Below are positions 1 through 6,980 of a stretch of DNA of 19,416 nt, one piece after another. The DNA is from Planctomycetaceae bacterium (GTDB lineage: Bacteria > Planctomycetota > Planctomycetia > Pirellulales > Thermoguttaceae): assembly GCA_031256755.1 (NCBI GenBank), contig JAIRPZ010000141.1, positions 1 to 19,416 on the forward strand, in the 5' to 3' direction. The notes beneath the pieces are model-generated. The model did no database searches and had not been told where the DNA came from. It saw nothing but the letters and a program-made list of their open reading frames with translations. How positions within the stretch are numbered: the first letter of the stretch is position 1; every line of letters starts with the position of its first letter. The translations under genes were made by a program, and so were the position numbers.

Positions 1-128
1 ACTTCGATCCGGCAACTGCGGAGCGAATTCGTGCGGTACAAATTTTCTGCTTGTTTTTGATCGCGGTAATACGAATACAGAAGGAAACCAAAACCACAAA
101 CAATAACGGCAAGAAAAAAATAAAACAT
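1..128 (-). CDS. N-terminus of an unidentified membrane protein (partial, runs off the left edge)
   Basis: Reading leftward from an ATG at 128-126, the frame stays open for 42 codons to the window edge. The product starts MFYFFLAVIVCGFGFLLYSY and continues with a polar stretch rich in R, Q, N and E. That is a single hydrophobic segment at residues 2-20 followed by a charged region, as in a signal anchor or uncleaved signal peptide. An in-frame TGA lies about 12 codons upstream and no other usable start intervenes, which fixes the start. No Shine-Dalgarno sequence is visible. It lies 112 bp downstream of accC on the same strand, so cotranscription is possible. A 42-codon open frame can arise by chance. 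The hydrophobic-then-polar pattern is the main support. Too little is present to name a family. Confidence 0.5.
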   Translation of the reverse strand, partial: MFYFFLAVIVCGFGFLLYSYYRDQKQAENLYRTNSLRSCRIE

Positions 129-240
129 CGGCGGGGGGAATTGCCAAAAATGTCCACCAAAACATCAATTTCCGCTATTTTACTACAACCGCTACAACCC
201 GCAAGCGGGATGTACTTGCGGACAAACGTTGGCAACAGGT

Positions 241-1584
241 TTAATGTACAAAAAACCGCTCGATGAAACCGGTGTCGATTTTACCCGATTGAAAATCGGG
301 GTGTTCCAGAATTTTTAATTGCAGCGGTGCCGACGTTTTGATGCCTTCCACCTTCAGTTCCGTCAGGCAGCGGCGCATACTCTTAATCGCCTCCTGCCGC
401 GACGGCTGATGCACCAGCAATTTGCCGACCATTGAATCATACGCCGGACTGACCGTATAACCGGCATACACATGCGAATCAAAACGGACACCGAATCCGC
501 CGGGCAAAATCAGTTTTTCGATTTTCCCCGGACAGGGACGGAAATGGTGTTCCGGGTCTTCCGCATTGATGCGGCATTCCATCGCCCAGCCGGTCTGTTT
601 CACGTCCGCCTGACGGAACGGCAGTTTTTCCCCCGCCGCCGCAAGAATCTGCGTTTTGATTAAATCAATGCCCGTCACCAGTTCCGTGACCGGATGTTCC
701 ACCTGAATCCGGGCATTCATTTCGATAAAATAAAAATGCTGCTCTTTGTCCACGAGGAATTCAACCGTTCCCGCATTTGTGTAGCCGGACGCTTTGACCA
801 GTTTGACGGCGGCTTCGCACATCGCCTCCCGGACGGACTGTTTCAAATCCGGTGCCGGCGACTCTTCAATCAATTTCTGGTGCCGCCGCTGCATAGAACA
901 GTCCCGCTCCCAAAGATGGACAACGTTGCCGTGATTGTCCGCAACGATTTGCACTTCGACATGGCGGGGACTTTCGATAAACTTTTCGAGATAAACCGCT
1001 CCGTTGCCGAAAGCGGTTTGGGCTTCCTGCACCGCCTGCTGCATTGCGGTTTTCAGTTGTTCCGCATCTTTGGCAACGCGCATTCCCCTTCCGCCGCCCC
1101 CCGCCGATGCTTTGATAAGCACCGGAAAGCCGACACTGCGGGCGAATTTCAGGGCAGCGGCATCGGATTCGACAAGACCGTCGGAACCCGGCACGCGGGG
1201 AACGCCGGTTTCCTGGGCGATTTTTCGGGCGGAATTTTTATCACCGACAAGTGCCATCGCTTCGGCGGTCGGTCCGATGAATTCGTAATTGCAACTCCGG
1301 CAGACATCGGCGAAGTGGGCATTTTCGGCGAGAAAACCGTAACCCGGATGCACGGCTTCGGCACGTCCGACTTCGCAGGCACTGATAATGCGGTCGATTT
1401 TGAGGTAGGAATCGGCGGATTTGGCGGGACCGATGCAAATGGCTTCATCGGCGAGGTCAAGGTAGGCGGCACCCCTGTCGGCTTCGCTGAAGACGGCAAC
1501 GGTTTCGATGCCCATTTCTTTGCAGGCACGGATAATCCGCAGGGCAATTTCCCCCCGATTCGCAATGAGAATTCGTTTGAACAT
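241..1584 (-). CDS. accC: Acetyl-CoA carboxylase, biotin carboxylase subunit
   Basis: This is the biotin carboxylase subunit of acetyl-CoA carboxylase. It carboxylates biotin on the carrier protein AccB using ATP and bicarbonate, the first step of fatty-acid synthesis, in the cytoplasm. The 447-residue length matches the family. The N-terminal domain starts MFKRILIANRGEIALRI. The ATP-grasp domain carries K116, the glycine-rich loop KASAGGGGRGMR around 158-169, HVEVQ near 208, the RDCSMQRRHQK segment with C229 and K237, and the catalytic EMNARIQVEHPVTE at 288-301. All expected active-site residues that I can place are present. accB often sits beside accC, but here the upstream neighbour is an unrelated divergent gene. 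Two TAAAAT hexamers lie just upstream of the ATG, so the leader is very short. A fused carboxylase is excluded because no biotinyl domain follows. Confidence 0.97.
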   Translation of the reverse strand: MFKRILIANRGEIALRIIRACKEMGIETVAVFSEADRGAAYLDLADEAICIGPAKSADSYLKIDRIISACEVGRAEAVHPGYGFLAENAHFADVCRSCNYEFIGPTAEAMALVGDKNSARKIAQETGVPRVPGSDGLVESDAAALKFARSVGFPVLIKASAGGGGRGMRVAKDAEQLKTAMQQAVQEAQTAFGNGAVYLEKFIESPRHVEVQIVADNHGNVVHLWERDCSMQRRHQKLIEESPAPDLKQSVREAMCEAAVKLVKASGYTNAGTVEFLVDKEQHFYFIEMNARIQVEHPVTELVTGIDLIKTQILAAAGEKLPFRQADVKQTGWAMECRINAEDPEHHFRPCPGKIEKLILPGGFGVRFDSHVYAGYTVSPAYDSMVGKLLVHQPSRQEAIKSMRRCLTELKVEGIKTSAPLQLKILEHPDFQSGKIDTGFIERFFVH

Positions 1585-1593
1585 AAGACCATC

Positions 1594-1609
1594 ATTTTAC
1601 ACTATTTTA
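1594..1609 (-). promoter_or_regulatory. Candidate tandem -10 elements of accC
   Basis: On the minus strand two GTGTAAAAT strings occur 10 bp apart, with TAAAAT at 1609-1604 and 1599-1594. If the nearer one is the -10 box, transcription would begin about 3 nt before the accC ATG. The farther one gives a leader of about 13 nt. I see no good -35 hexamer for either. Confidence 0.45.
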
Positions 1610-1786
1610 CACGAAACGGGCAGTGCGGCATAAACACATGGGCTTTTGCGAATTCAAGTTTTCCTGCCGGATTGCCGAAAATTCCGTAAAGACGGAAAAT
1701 GACGGTTATGCGTGCAGGGAGCAAATTCCTCAACGGCCGGTTTTTCTGTTTGTTTTTTATTCGGGACGGACACGTCCGAAAAAAAT

Positions 1787-2311
1787 ATGGATTTTTTCCG
1801 TTTTACGCTGTTTTGTTTGTCAACGGTCGGTATGACTTCGATTATCGTACAGGGAGTCATTTTTCAGCCGTTTCGTGATTTTATCAGCAGCCGGGCGGAG
1901 AAGAAACGTCAAAAACGCGAACAGATATTCCTCGCTAACGGACGGCTGCTGTGGAAGTTTCCCGCAGAATGGCTGAACGAATTGATTCATTGTGCGCAAT
2001 GTACCGGATTCTGGTGCGGACTGCTCTGCGGATTTTTTCTGCTTCCTGGTCCGGTCGAAGTGTCCGTTGGCGGATATACCGCCGGCAGCCAGTCCGCGAT
2101 GTTGTTCTATTGCGGAACATTATTTTGTCTTGGAACGGCCGGCAGTTTTTTATCGGCACTCGGCTGCAATGTCATTGACTTGGTTTTTTACCGCAAAATG
2201 AATGCACTCCGGCTTCTGGAAGAACAAGACCGCAAACTCGGCGGTGAATCTGCGGGCGGGTTTGCCGACGCATCTTCGCAAGAATACAGCGAAAATTCTT
2301 CGGAATCATAG
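1787..2311 (+). CDS. Small Cys-rich membrane protein, DUF1360-like
   Basis: Product of 174 residues with an N-terminal hydrophobic segment (about 4-24), a basic stretch (about 36-48), and a hydrophobic centre that opens with HCAQCTGFWCGLLCG. This places four cysteines at 69, 72, 77 and 81. A second hydrophobic segment lies around 105-125, and the C-terminal tail is polar and acidic. The C-x2-C-x-G-F-W motif next to a membrane segment resembles the DUF1360 family of small bacterial membrane proteins, whose function is unknown to me. I assign it on motif resemblance only. An upstream in-frame ATG at 1712 would add 25 poorly conserved-looking residues. The start at 1787 puts the hydrophobic segment at the N-terminus and is preferred. 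It is divergent from accC and convergent with the SGNH gene, 31 bp away, so it is probably monocistronic. Confidence 0.65.
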   Translation: MDFFRFTLFCLSTVGMTSIIVQGVIFQPFRDFISSRAEKKRQKREQIFLANGRLLWKFPAEWLNELIHCAQCTGFWCGLLCGFFLLPGPVEVSVGGYTAGSQSAMLFYCGTLFCLGTAGSFLSALGCNVIDLVFYRKMNALRLLEEQDRKLGGESAGGFADASSQEYSENSSES

Positions 2312-2342
2312 CGAAAGAACATTGCTGCCGGAAACCGCCGGT

Positions 2343-3086
2343 CTATTTTGCATCTTCGTGTTGTCTTAACTCGCGCTGCATAGCACGTCCCCAATAATCG
2401 TATCCCGCACTGTTCAGATGGATAGGGTCGGCAAAGAATTCCTTTTTCAGCGAACCGTCCGTATTCAAAAATCCGCTGTTTATATCCGTTACTGTTACAT
2501 TTTCCATGCCGTGTAAAACAGACGGCAGAATTTTATTTAACCGGTCAATCCGTTTCTGTAAAAATCCGAAATGCCTGCTGCGTGGAAAGATTTTTAGTAC
2601 AATAATTCTCATTTGCGGACACGCATCGTGCAGTATTTTAACAATCGCTCTTATTCCTTCGGCAGTATTTTCAGGACTCATCGAATTTGTCCAGCCGACA
2701 TTATTCGTTCCGATCAGCACGACGGCATACTTCGGCTTGACTTTATGCAGCGGCATATTGTTTAACCGCCAAAGCACATTTTGCGTCTGGTCGCCGTAAA
2801 ATCCGAGATTGAGCGGTGTCCATGTCCCGAAGTATTTTTCACAAATGTCCTTATGTGTTTCCCAGCCGTACATGATCGAATCGCCGATGAGCAGCATTTC
2901 ATTTGTCCCTTGTTCCATTTCCTGAATTTTGATCCGATGCCGTTCCTGCCACTGCGTTTCGTTTATAGCGGCAGGAACGCTTGCCGAAACGTTTGGTTTC
3001 GTTTTATAAAAATGACCAAGAACGCCGGCAACGAAACCGGATAACAGAATAACCGCCGAAAGAATGATGTATTTGTTTTTTTTCAT
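2343..3086 (-). CDS. Membrane-anchored SGNH/GDSL-family hydrolase
   Basis: This is a 247-residue SGNH hydrolase related to GDSL esterases and the PAF-acetylhydrolase beta/gamma type. Residues 5-25 form a hydrophobic signal anchor, so the catalytic domain should face the periplasm. Block I is LLIGDSIMYGW with nucleophile S70. Block II is NLGFYGDQT near 93-101. Block III is GTNN with N128. Block V is DPIH with D220 and H223. The catalytic set is therefore complete. The upstream gene's TGA overlaps a TTG that could start the frame at 3101 and add five residues. The ATG at 3086 is preferred because it directly precedes the basic residues and the membrane segment. As the last gene after an MBOAT acyltransferase and a DHHW protein, it probably transfers or removes O-acyl groups on an exported glycan. 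It could equally be a free-standing esterase. Confidence 0.88.
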   Translation of the reverse strand: MKKNKYIILSAVILLSGFVAGVLGHFYKTKPNVSASVPAAINETQWQERHRIKIQEMEQGTNEMLLIGDSIMYGWETHKDICEKYFGTWTPLNLGFYGDQTQNVLWRLNNMPLHKVKPKYAVVLIGTNNVGWTNSMSPENTAEGIRAIVKILHDACPQMRIIVLKIFPRSRHFGFLQKRIDRLNKILPSVLHGMENVTVTDINSGFLNTDGSLKKEFFADPIHLNSAGYDYWGRAMQRELRQHEDAK

Positions 3087-3097
3087 TGATGATCCGA

Positions 3098-4357
3098 TCA
3101 ATACAATGTTATCACATAATCAAAATGTTCTTCTTGCAGTAATTCATCAATTGTTTTCGTGTAGGAATACCGCGGGTCGATGCAGACGAGATGCCGGAAA
3201 TGCAGGGCAAAAAACGGCAAAACCGCCTGCGCCATTGAATTGTGTATCACCAATACGCTGCCGCTGCCTTCGGCATTATCAATCGTCTGGTAACCGATAT
3301 TGCCGTCAAAATAGGTGTCGTCATAACGGAAAAATTTTTTACGGGACGGGAATACCAGACATTCCTGAAACGTTCCCTCAAACAATTTCGGTTCACCGCC
3401 GCGTTTGACCGCAGAACGTTTCAAATGCGTTGTAAATTTCGGAACATAATAAACGAAATCGTCCAAGCCGCAATAGGTTTCACCGGTACGTGTTCCGAGC
3501 GAACCGAGAAACGATTTCGGTTCTGTTATTGTTTCATAATTCTGTATATCGGTCAGAAACAGCACCCGATCTTCCGGCAGTTTCAGCGTATCTTTAATGA
3601 TACGGATAATCTGCGCCGCTGCCAGAAAACCGGACGGAACCTGCCAATGATGATCGGTGTGAAAAAACAGATCGTCCCAATTTTGCGTATGTTTGCGGAA
3701 TTCGCTGCGCAAGTCCAGAACCGGCACACCGTTTTCTTGCAGCACTTGCACTTGGGCATCCATAGATTCGTTCACATGATTGACGATTCCGGGTAAAATT
3801 TCACATGTATCCGGCGGTATGCGTTCCGGCGAGAGAATATAAAGATACGGCGTGTTCTGTCTTTGCAGTTTTCGGAACAAATCACAAACCGGACGTAAAT
3901 TTTTCCGCAGCGTTTCCGGCGTATTTTTATCAGATATTTGTTTTTTTCTGATATGTCCATAAACAAGATTGCCGTTTGGACGTTTACAGATATAACTGCC
4001 TGCATTGTCGACCATGTTTTTCCCCATGGCTTTTTGCAAAAAACCGAATAAGTTGATAAGCCAGCGGTTTTCGGCAGTCGAAGCATTCAGTACCGACTCC
4101 GCTTGTACGCCATAACGTTTGAGCGGTGAACGTTGAATCTTGTTAAAAAATACTTGCAGTTGATGTTCCTGCTGCCGCTGCGGGCTGTCCTTTCCATCCG
4201 CAGCGGTACTTGTTCGGACTTCTTTTGCCGTACCGCTCAACTGATGCCGGAATGTAGAAAATCTGTCCCAAGTGAAGGTTTCGCAAAAATGCCAAACCGT
4301 TCCCGTATTCACAGCGGCAATGAGCAGTAAAAATAAAACAGCGGTCGTGCGGTACAT
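3098..4357 (-). CDS. DHHW / AlgJ-AlgX-like SGNH protein (glycan O-acetylation partner)
   Basis: This is a 419-residue exported or membrane-anchored protein. Residues 4-20 are hydrophobic. The hallmark is FFHTDHHWQ, with D235-H236-H237-W238, which in the DHHW and AlgJ/AlgX families contributes the catalytic Asp-His pair. A C-terminal strand-turn with VLVIHNSMAQAVLPFF (about 366-381) corresponds to the segment that usually carries the nucleophilic Ser, as G-D-S-F-S or similar. Here it reads H-N-S-M, so the Ser is kept but the preceding glycine-aspartate is not. Such proteins accept acyl groups moved across the membrane by an MBOAT partner and place them on polysaccharide. The gene lies 26 bp after the MBOAT gene and abuts the SGNH gene. 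The start is an ATG with no Shine-Dalgarno sequence. The family is fairly sure, but the glycan acted on cannot be told from this window. Confidence 0.82.
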   Translation of the reverse strand: MYRTTAVLFLLLIAAVNTGTVWHFCETFTWDRFSTFRHQLSGTAKEVRTSTAADGKDSPQRQQEHQLQVFFNKIQRSPLKRYGVQAESVLNASTAENRWLINLFGFLQKAMGKNMVDNAGSYICKRPNGNLVYGHIRKKQISDKNTPETLRKNLRPVCDLFRKLQRQNTPYLYILSPERIPPDTCEILPGIVNHVNESMDAQVQVLQENGVPVLDLRSEFRKHTQNWDDLFFHTDHHWQVPSGFLAAAQIIRIIKDTLKLPEDRVLFLTDIQNYETITEPKSFLGSLGTRTGETYCGLDDFVYYVPKFTTHLKRSAVKRGGEPKLFEGTFQECLVFPSRKKFFRYDDTYFDGNIGYQTIDNAEGSGSVLVIHNSMAQAVLPFFALHFRHLVCIDPRYSYTKTIDELLQEEHFDYVITLY

Positions 4358-4359
4358 AT

Positions 4360-4381
4360 TAAAATGTGTGTAAAATGTGTG
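4360..4381. repeat. Tandem duplication of an 11-bp unit between the MBOAT and DHHW genes
   Basis: The plus strand reads TAAAATGTGTG twice in a row, followed by AT-rich sequence. It fills most of the 26-bp gap between the two genes. It may be simple slippage. Confidence 0.8.
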
Positions 4382-4383
4382 AG

Positions 4384-5895
4384 TTAAAAATTAAAATAGA
4401 TAAACGGATTGTAAGTTCCTTTCACCAAATAAGCAACAGCCGTCACCAACACTGTAAAATACGCCGCCGGATAAAAAGCAGCATAATACCGGTTCTTTTC
4501 TAATTTCTGATGCAGATACGGCATGACCGGTATGGACAGCACTATGCCGAAAATCCAAAAGTAAAAATTTTCCCGGAACAGCGTGATGGTTATATCGTTA
4601 CACAAATCCGTATGACCGAAACCGAACATCGTTTGCAGATAAGAACAGCACTGTGTCATATCGGCACTGCGGAAAATCACCCAGCCGATCACAAAGGCAA
4701 GTATTGTGTAAAGGTGAGAAAATACCGCAGCAGGTAGAGAACATGTTTTCTTTTCGAGCCGGCTGCCGAACCCTGTTAGTTTTTCGATTGTTAACAGCAT
4801 GAAGTAGTAAAATCCCCAAACAATGTATGTCCAATTTGCGCCGTGCCAAATGCCGGTGAGCATCCAGACAACAAAGAGATTAAACACAAGACGCTGTTTT
4901 GTTTTGACCCGGCTGCCGCCGAGCGGAAAATAGACGTAATCCCGAAACCACGAACTTAATGAGATATGCCACCGCCGCCAGAAATCTGATACCGACCGGG
5001 CAATATACGGATAATTGAAGTTTTCGAGAAAATGAAAGCCGAACATTTTGCCCAATCCGATCGCCATATCGGAATAGCCGGAAAAATCGAAGTAAATTTG
5101 CAGCGTGTAAGCCGCCGCTCCTAACCAAGCGTAGGCAACCGATAAATCCGCAGCGGGATCAAACGCGGCAACGGCAATACCTGCAAACGTGTTTGCCAAA
5201 AGAACTTTCTTTGCAAGTCCGGCAATAAACCGGCAGCACCCTTGCGAAAAATCCTCAAATGTTTCAGTGCGGTTATCAATTTGTTCGGCAATAGTTTTGT
5301 AGCGGACAATCGGACCGGCAACGAGTTGCGGAAACAGGGCAATATAAAGTCCGGCTTTGAACGGATTACGCTGTACTTCGGCATCGCCGCGGTAAACGTC
5401 AAGAACGTAAGAAACTGCCTGAAATGTAAAGAACGAAATACCGATGGGCAGCATGATCACCGGTACGAATAAATGTGTACCGAAAAACGCATTGATATTC
5501 GTCAGCGTAAACATCAGATACTTGAAGACGAAAAAAAAGGACAGATTGAACAGCAGCATCAGCGTAATCACAAACCGGCGTTGTTTTCCTCCGGCGACCA
5601 GTAGTCCGAAAACGTAATTACCGAGTATTGAAAAGATCATGACGAAGACAAACATGGGTTCGCCCCAAGCGTAAAAAAAGAGCGAGACAAACAAGAGAAA
5701 GAGATTGCGGAGAGTTCGGAAAAGCGGAACGGGTGATGAGCTTGCGGAGGAAGAGGAAGGAGGAAGCGGAGAGATAGATGCCGAAGATTGGGAGAACGTG
5801 AAAAAACGGACAACCCTGCGGTCAAGAAGAACGTAATAGACAAACAGTGCTGCCGGCAGGAAAACAAAGAGGAAAATAGCCGAGGAAAAAAGCAT
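4384..5895 (-). CDS. MBOAT-family O-acyltransferase (AlgI/DltB-like)
   Basis: This is a polytopic membrane-bound O-acyltransferase of 503 residues, the usual length for AlgI-type proteins. These enzymes pass acetyl groups from the cytoplasm across the membrane for O-acetylation of exported polysaccharide. Family landmarks in order are LPIGISFFTFQAVSYVLDVY (149-168), FPQLVAGPIVRY, the QIYFDFSGYSDMAIGLG segment (266-282), FWRRWHISLSSWFRDYVYFP (305-324, including H310), and LTGIWHGANW with the presumed catalytic H351. Roughly ten hydrophobic segments are visible. An oddity is a serine/proline-rich stretch at about 35-57, between the first membrane segment and the rest, which is not typical of the family. 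It is the first gene of a three-gene minus-strand cluster with the DHHW and SGNH proteins. No glycosyltransferase is nearby, so the acceptor glycan is unknown. Confidence 0.95.
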   Translation of the reverse strand: MLFSSAIFLFVFLPAALFVYYVLLDRRVVRFFTFSQSSASISPLPPSSSSASSSPVPLFRTLRNLFLLFVSLFFYAWGEPMFVFVMIFSILGNYVFGLLVAGGKQRRFVITLMLLFNLSFFFVFKYLMFTLTNINAFFGTHLFVPVIMLPIGISFFTFQAVSYVLDVYRGDAEVQRNPFKAGLYIALFPQLVAGPIVRYKTIAEQIDNRTETFEDFSQGCCRFIAGLAKKVLLANTFAGIAVAAFDPAADLSVAYAWLGAAAYTLQIYFDFSGYSDMAIGLGKMFGFHFLENFNYPYIARSVSDFWRRWHISLSSWFRDYVYFPLGGSRVKTKQRLVFNLFVVWMLTGIWHGANWTYIVWGFYYFMLLTIEKLTGFGSRLEKKTCSLPAAVFSHLYTILAFVIGWVIFRSADMTQCCSYLQTMFGFGHTDLCNDITITLFRENFYFWIFGIVLSIPVMPYLHQKLEKNRYYAAFYPAAYFTVLVTAVAYLVKGTYNPFIYFNF

Positions 5896-6095
5896 TCGGG
5901 AAAATTGGGGGAAAATAAATGGTGAACGGTTTGATAAATTCAGGGATTGATTGCTCTCCGGTTTTCATTTTGCGGATTGAAACGGAAATCTACCGCTCTC
6001 AAGTGTATCCCATTTGGATTGTCTGTGCAACGGTTCAATTTTGCAGGACGATTCAAGGTTGCCGGTAAGTTGTTGTCTTACTTTGCATTGCCGGT

Positions 6096-6296
6096 TTAAT
6101 CCCAATTTGAAAGAATGAATCGGGCAAGCCGCCAAGTAAGAAACAAAAAAATACACACCGCAGCGATACTGCAAAATACATCTCCCATTAGCACGCCGAA
6201 AAGTGCTGTTACGAAAAACAACTGCCAAAGAATACGGGCATACAAAGGAAAACATTCACCGTAAAGCGAACTTTGTCGTTCATCAGAACAGGACAC
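6096..6296 (-). CDS. Small two-helix membrane protein, unidentified
   Basis: This is a 66-residue frame with a GTG start. The polar N-terminus (residues 1-15) is followed by two hydrophobic stretches at about 23-37 and 40-56, and the product ends RFILSNWD. I do not recognise it. Support comes from the membrane-protein composition and from a plausible promoter 38 bp upstream, TTGCGG, 17 bp, then TGTTAGAAT. It lies alone between the MBOAT cluster and the next membrane gene. The ATG at 6298, two bases upstream, opens a different and shorter frame ending after about 29 residues, so I reject it. The 200 bp between this gene's end and the MBOAT start contain no frame that I would defend. Confidence 0.42.
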   Translation of the reverse strand: MSCSDERQSSLYGECFPLYARILWQLFFVTALFGVLMGDVFCSIAAVCIFLFLTWRLARFILSNWD

Positions 6297-6334
6297 ATTA
6301 AAACTGCCGATTTTTCAGCGGTGATGCGGCGGCT

Positions 6335-6363
6335 ATTCTAACAGCGTACCGCATTGACCGCAA
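6335..6363 (-). promoter_or_regulatory. Candidate promoter of the 66-residue membrane protein
   Basis: On the minus strand TTGCGG (a 3/6 match to TTGACA) is followed after 17 bp by TAGAAT. A TG one base before the hexamer makes an extended -10. Predicted transcription start is about 30 nt before the GTG. Confidence 0.4.
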
Positions 6364-6440
6364 GGGCAGCGAAACGCTGTATGAAGGAACAGAAAAACCG
6401 GTCAGTGATAATGTAGTGTAAGGAAGGCGGCATCAATTCG

Positions 6441-6980
6441 TTAGCATCTTTTGCAGGAGACACGATAGAGCAATGCAATGCCGTAAATGCCGAACAAAAC
6501 CGAAACGACCGATGCCGCAATGAAAGAATTCACTGTCCAAAGTTCGTTCCATTCTCCTTTTGCCGGTACGGTATTCCAATATATCCAAATAAAATATCCT
6601 GTTAGAAAAAGCATGAACAACGATGTGCCTGTCCATGTGCCGGACTCCCGAAGCGGATAAGGACTGCTGAATATCAGATGCGGCAACAGACCCAGCGTTA
6701 GCAGATAATACAGTACGCCCGGCATAAACAACGTATGTGTTATACCAAGTGCAATATCCGCCGGAACATTCCAACGTTGCAGCAGTTGTTCCAGCCAAAG
6801 AAACCAGCCGTGAGAACAAACAAAAATACCGAGTCCAATGATTATGGAAATATTGTAAATCAGACCAAAACCTATCGACAACGGAGGCTGTTGCTGCTCT
6901 TTGTCTTCATCGTGTCCGGCATGGCAATGCAGCACGAAACGGTATGAAGCGTACCGGCGGGCATCAGTCCAGCCGTACAT
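6441..6980 (-). CDS. Four-helix membrane protein, unidentified
   Basis: This is a hydrophobic protein of about 179 residues if it starts at the ATG at 6980, which overlaps the end of the radical SAM gene by 17 bp. It would be 164 residues from the GTG at 6935. The first 30 or so residues are polar and include HCHAGHDEDKEQQQ, which could bind metal, though this is speculation. Four hydrophobic segments follow, approximately at GLIYNISIIIGLGIFVC, LFMPGVLYYLLTLGLLPHLI, SLFMLFLTGYFIWIYW and SFIAASVVSVLFGIYGIALL. I do not recognise the family. Same-strand overlap with the radical SAM gene suggests translational coupling and a shared transcript. A still longer frame reaching 7037 would only translate the end of the neighbour in another frame, so I do not use it. 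Confidence 0.6.
   Translation of the reverse strand: MYGWTDARRYASYRFVLHCHAGHDEDKEQQQPPLSIGFGLIYNISIIIGLGIFVCSHGWFLWLEQLLQRWNVPADIALGITHTLFMPGVLYYLLTLGLLPHLIFSSPYPLRESGTWTGTSLFMLFLTGYFIWIYWNTVPAKGEWNELWTVNSFIAASVVSVLFGIYGIALLYRVSCKRC

Noticed and set aside
51..266. 71-codon plus-strand frame at the left edge
   Set aside because: It runs into the 3' end of accC and overlaps the better supported minus-strand membrane protein. Its composition is not protein-like.
694..1689. 331-codon open frame on the plus strand across accC
   Set aside because: It is antisense to the unmistakable accC gene, and its composition (Phe-, Gly-, Asp-rich without motifs) is that of a shadow frame.
1682..1697. Small hairpin TTCCGT-AAAG-ACGGAA between accC and the Cys-rich membrane gene
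   Set aside because: It has only six pairs and no T-run, and it lies upstream of both divergent genes, so a terminator makes no sense. There is no evidence of an operator.
1770..1786. CGGACACGTCCG palindrome followed by an A-run
   Set aside because: The A-run is on the wrong side for a terminator serving either neighbouring gene. It is probably chance.
2312..2342. CCGG-containing hairpin between convergent genes as a terminator
   Set aside because: The stem is only four pairs and the T-run is interrupted. It is too weak to list.
6433..6819. 128-codon minus-strand frame overlapping the four-helix membrane gene
   Set aside because: The alternative frame at 6441-6980 gives four clean membrane segments and sits directly after the radical SAM gene. 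This one does not.
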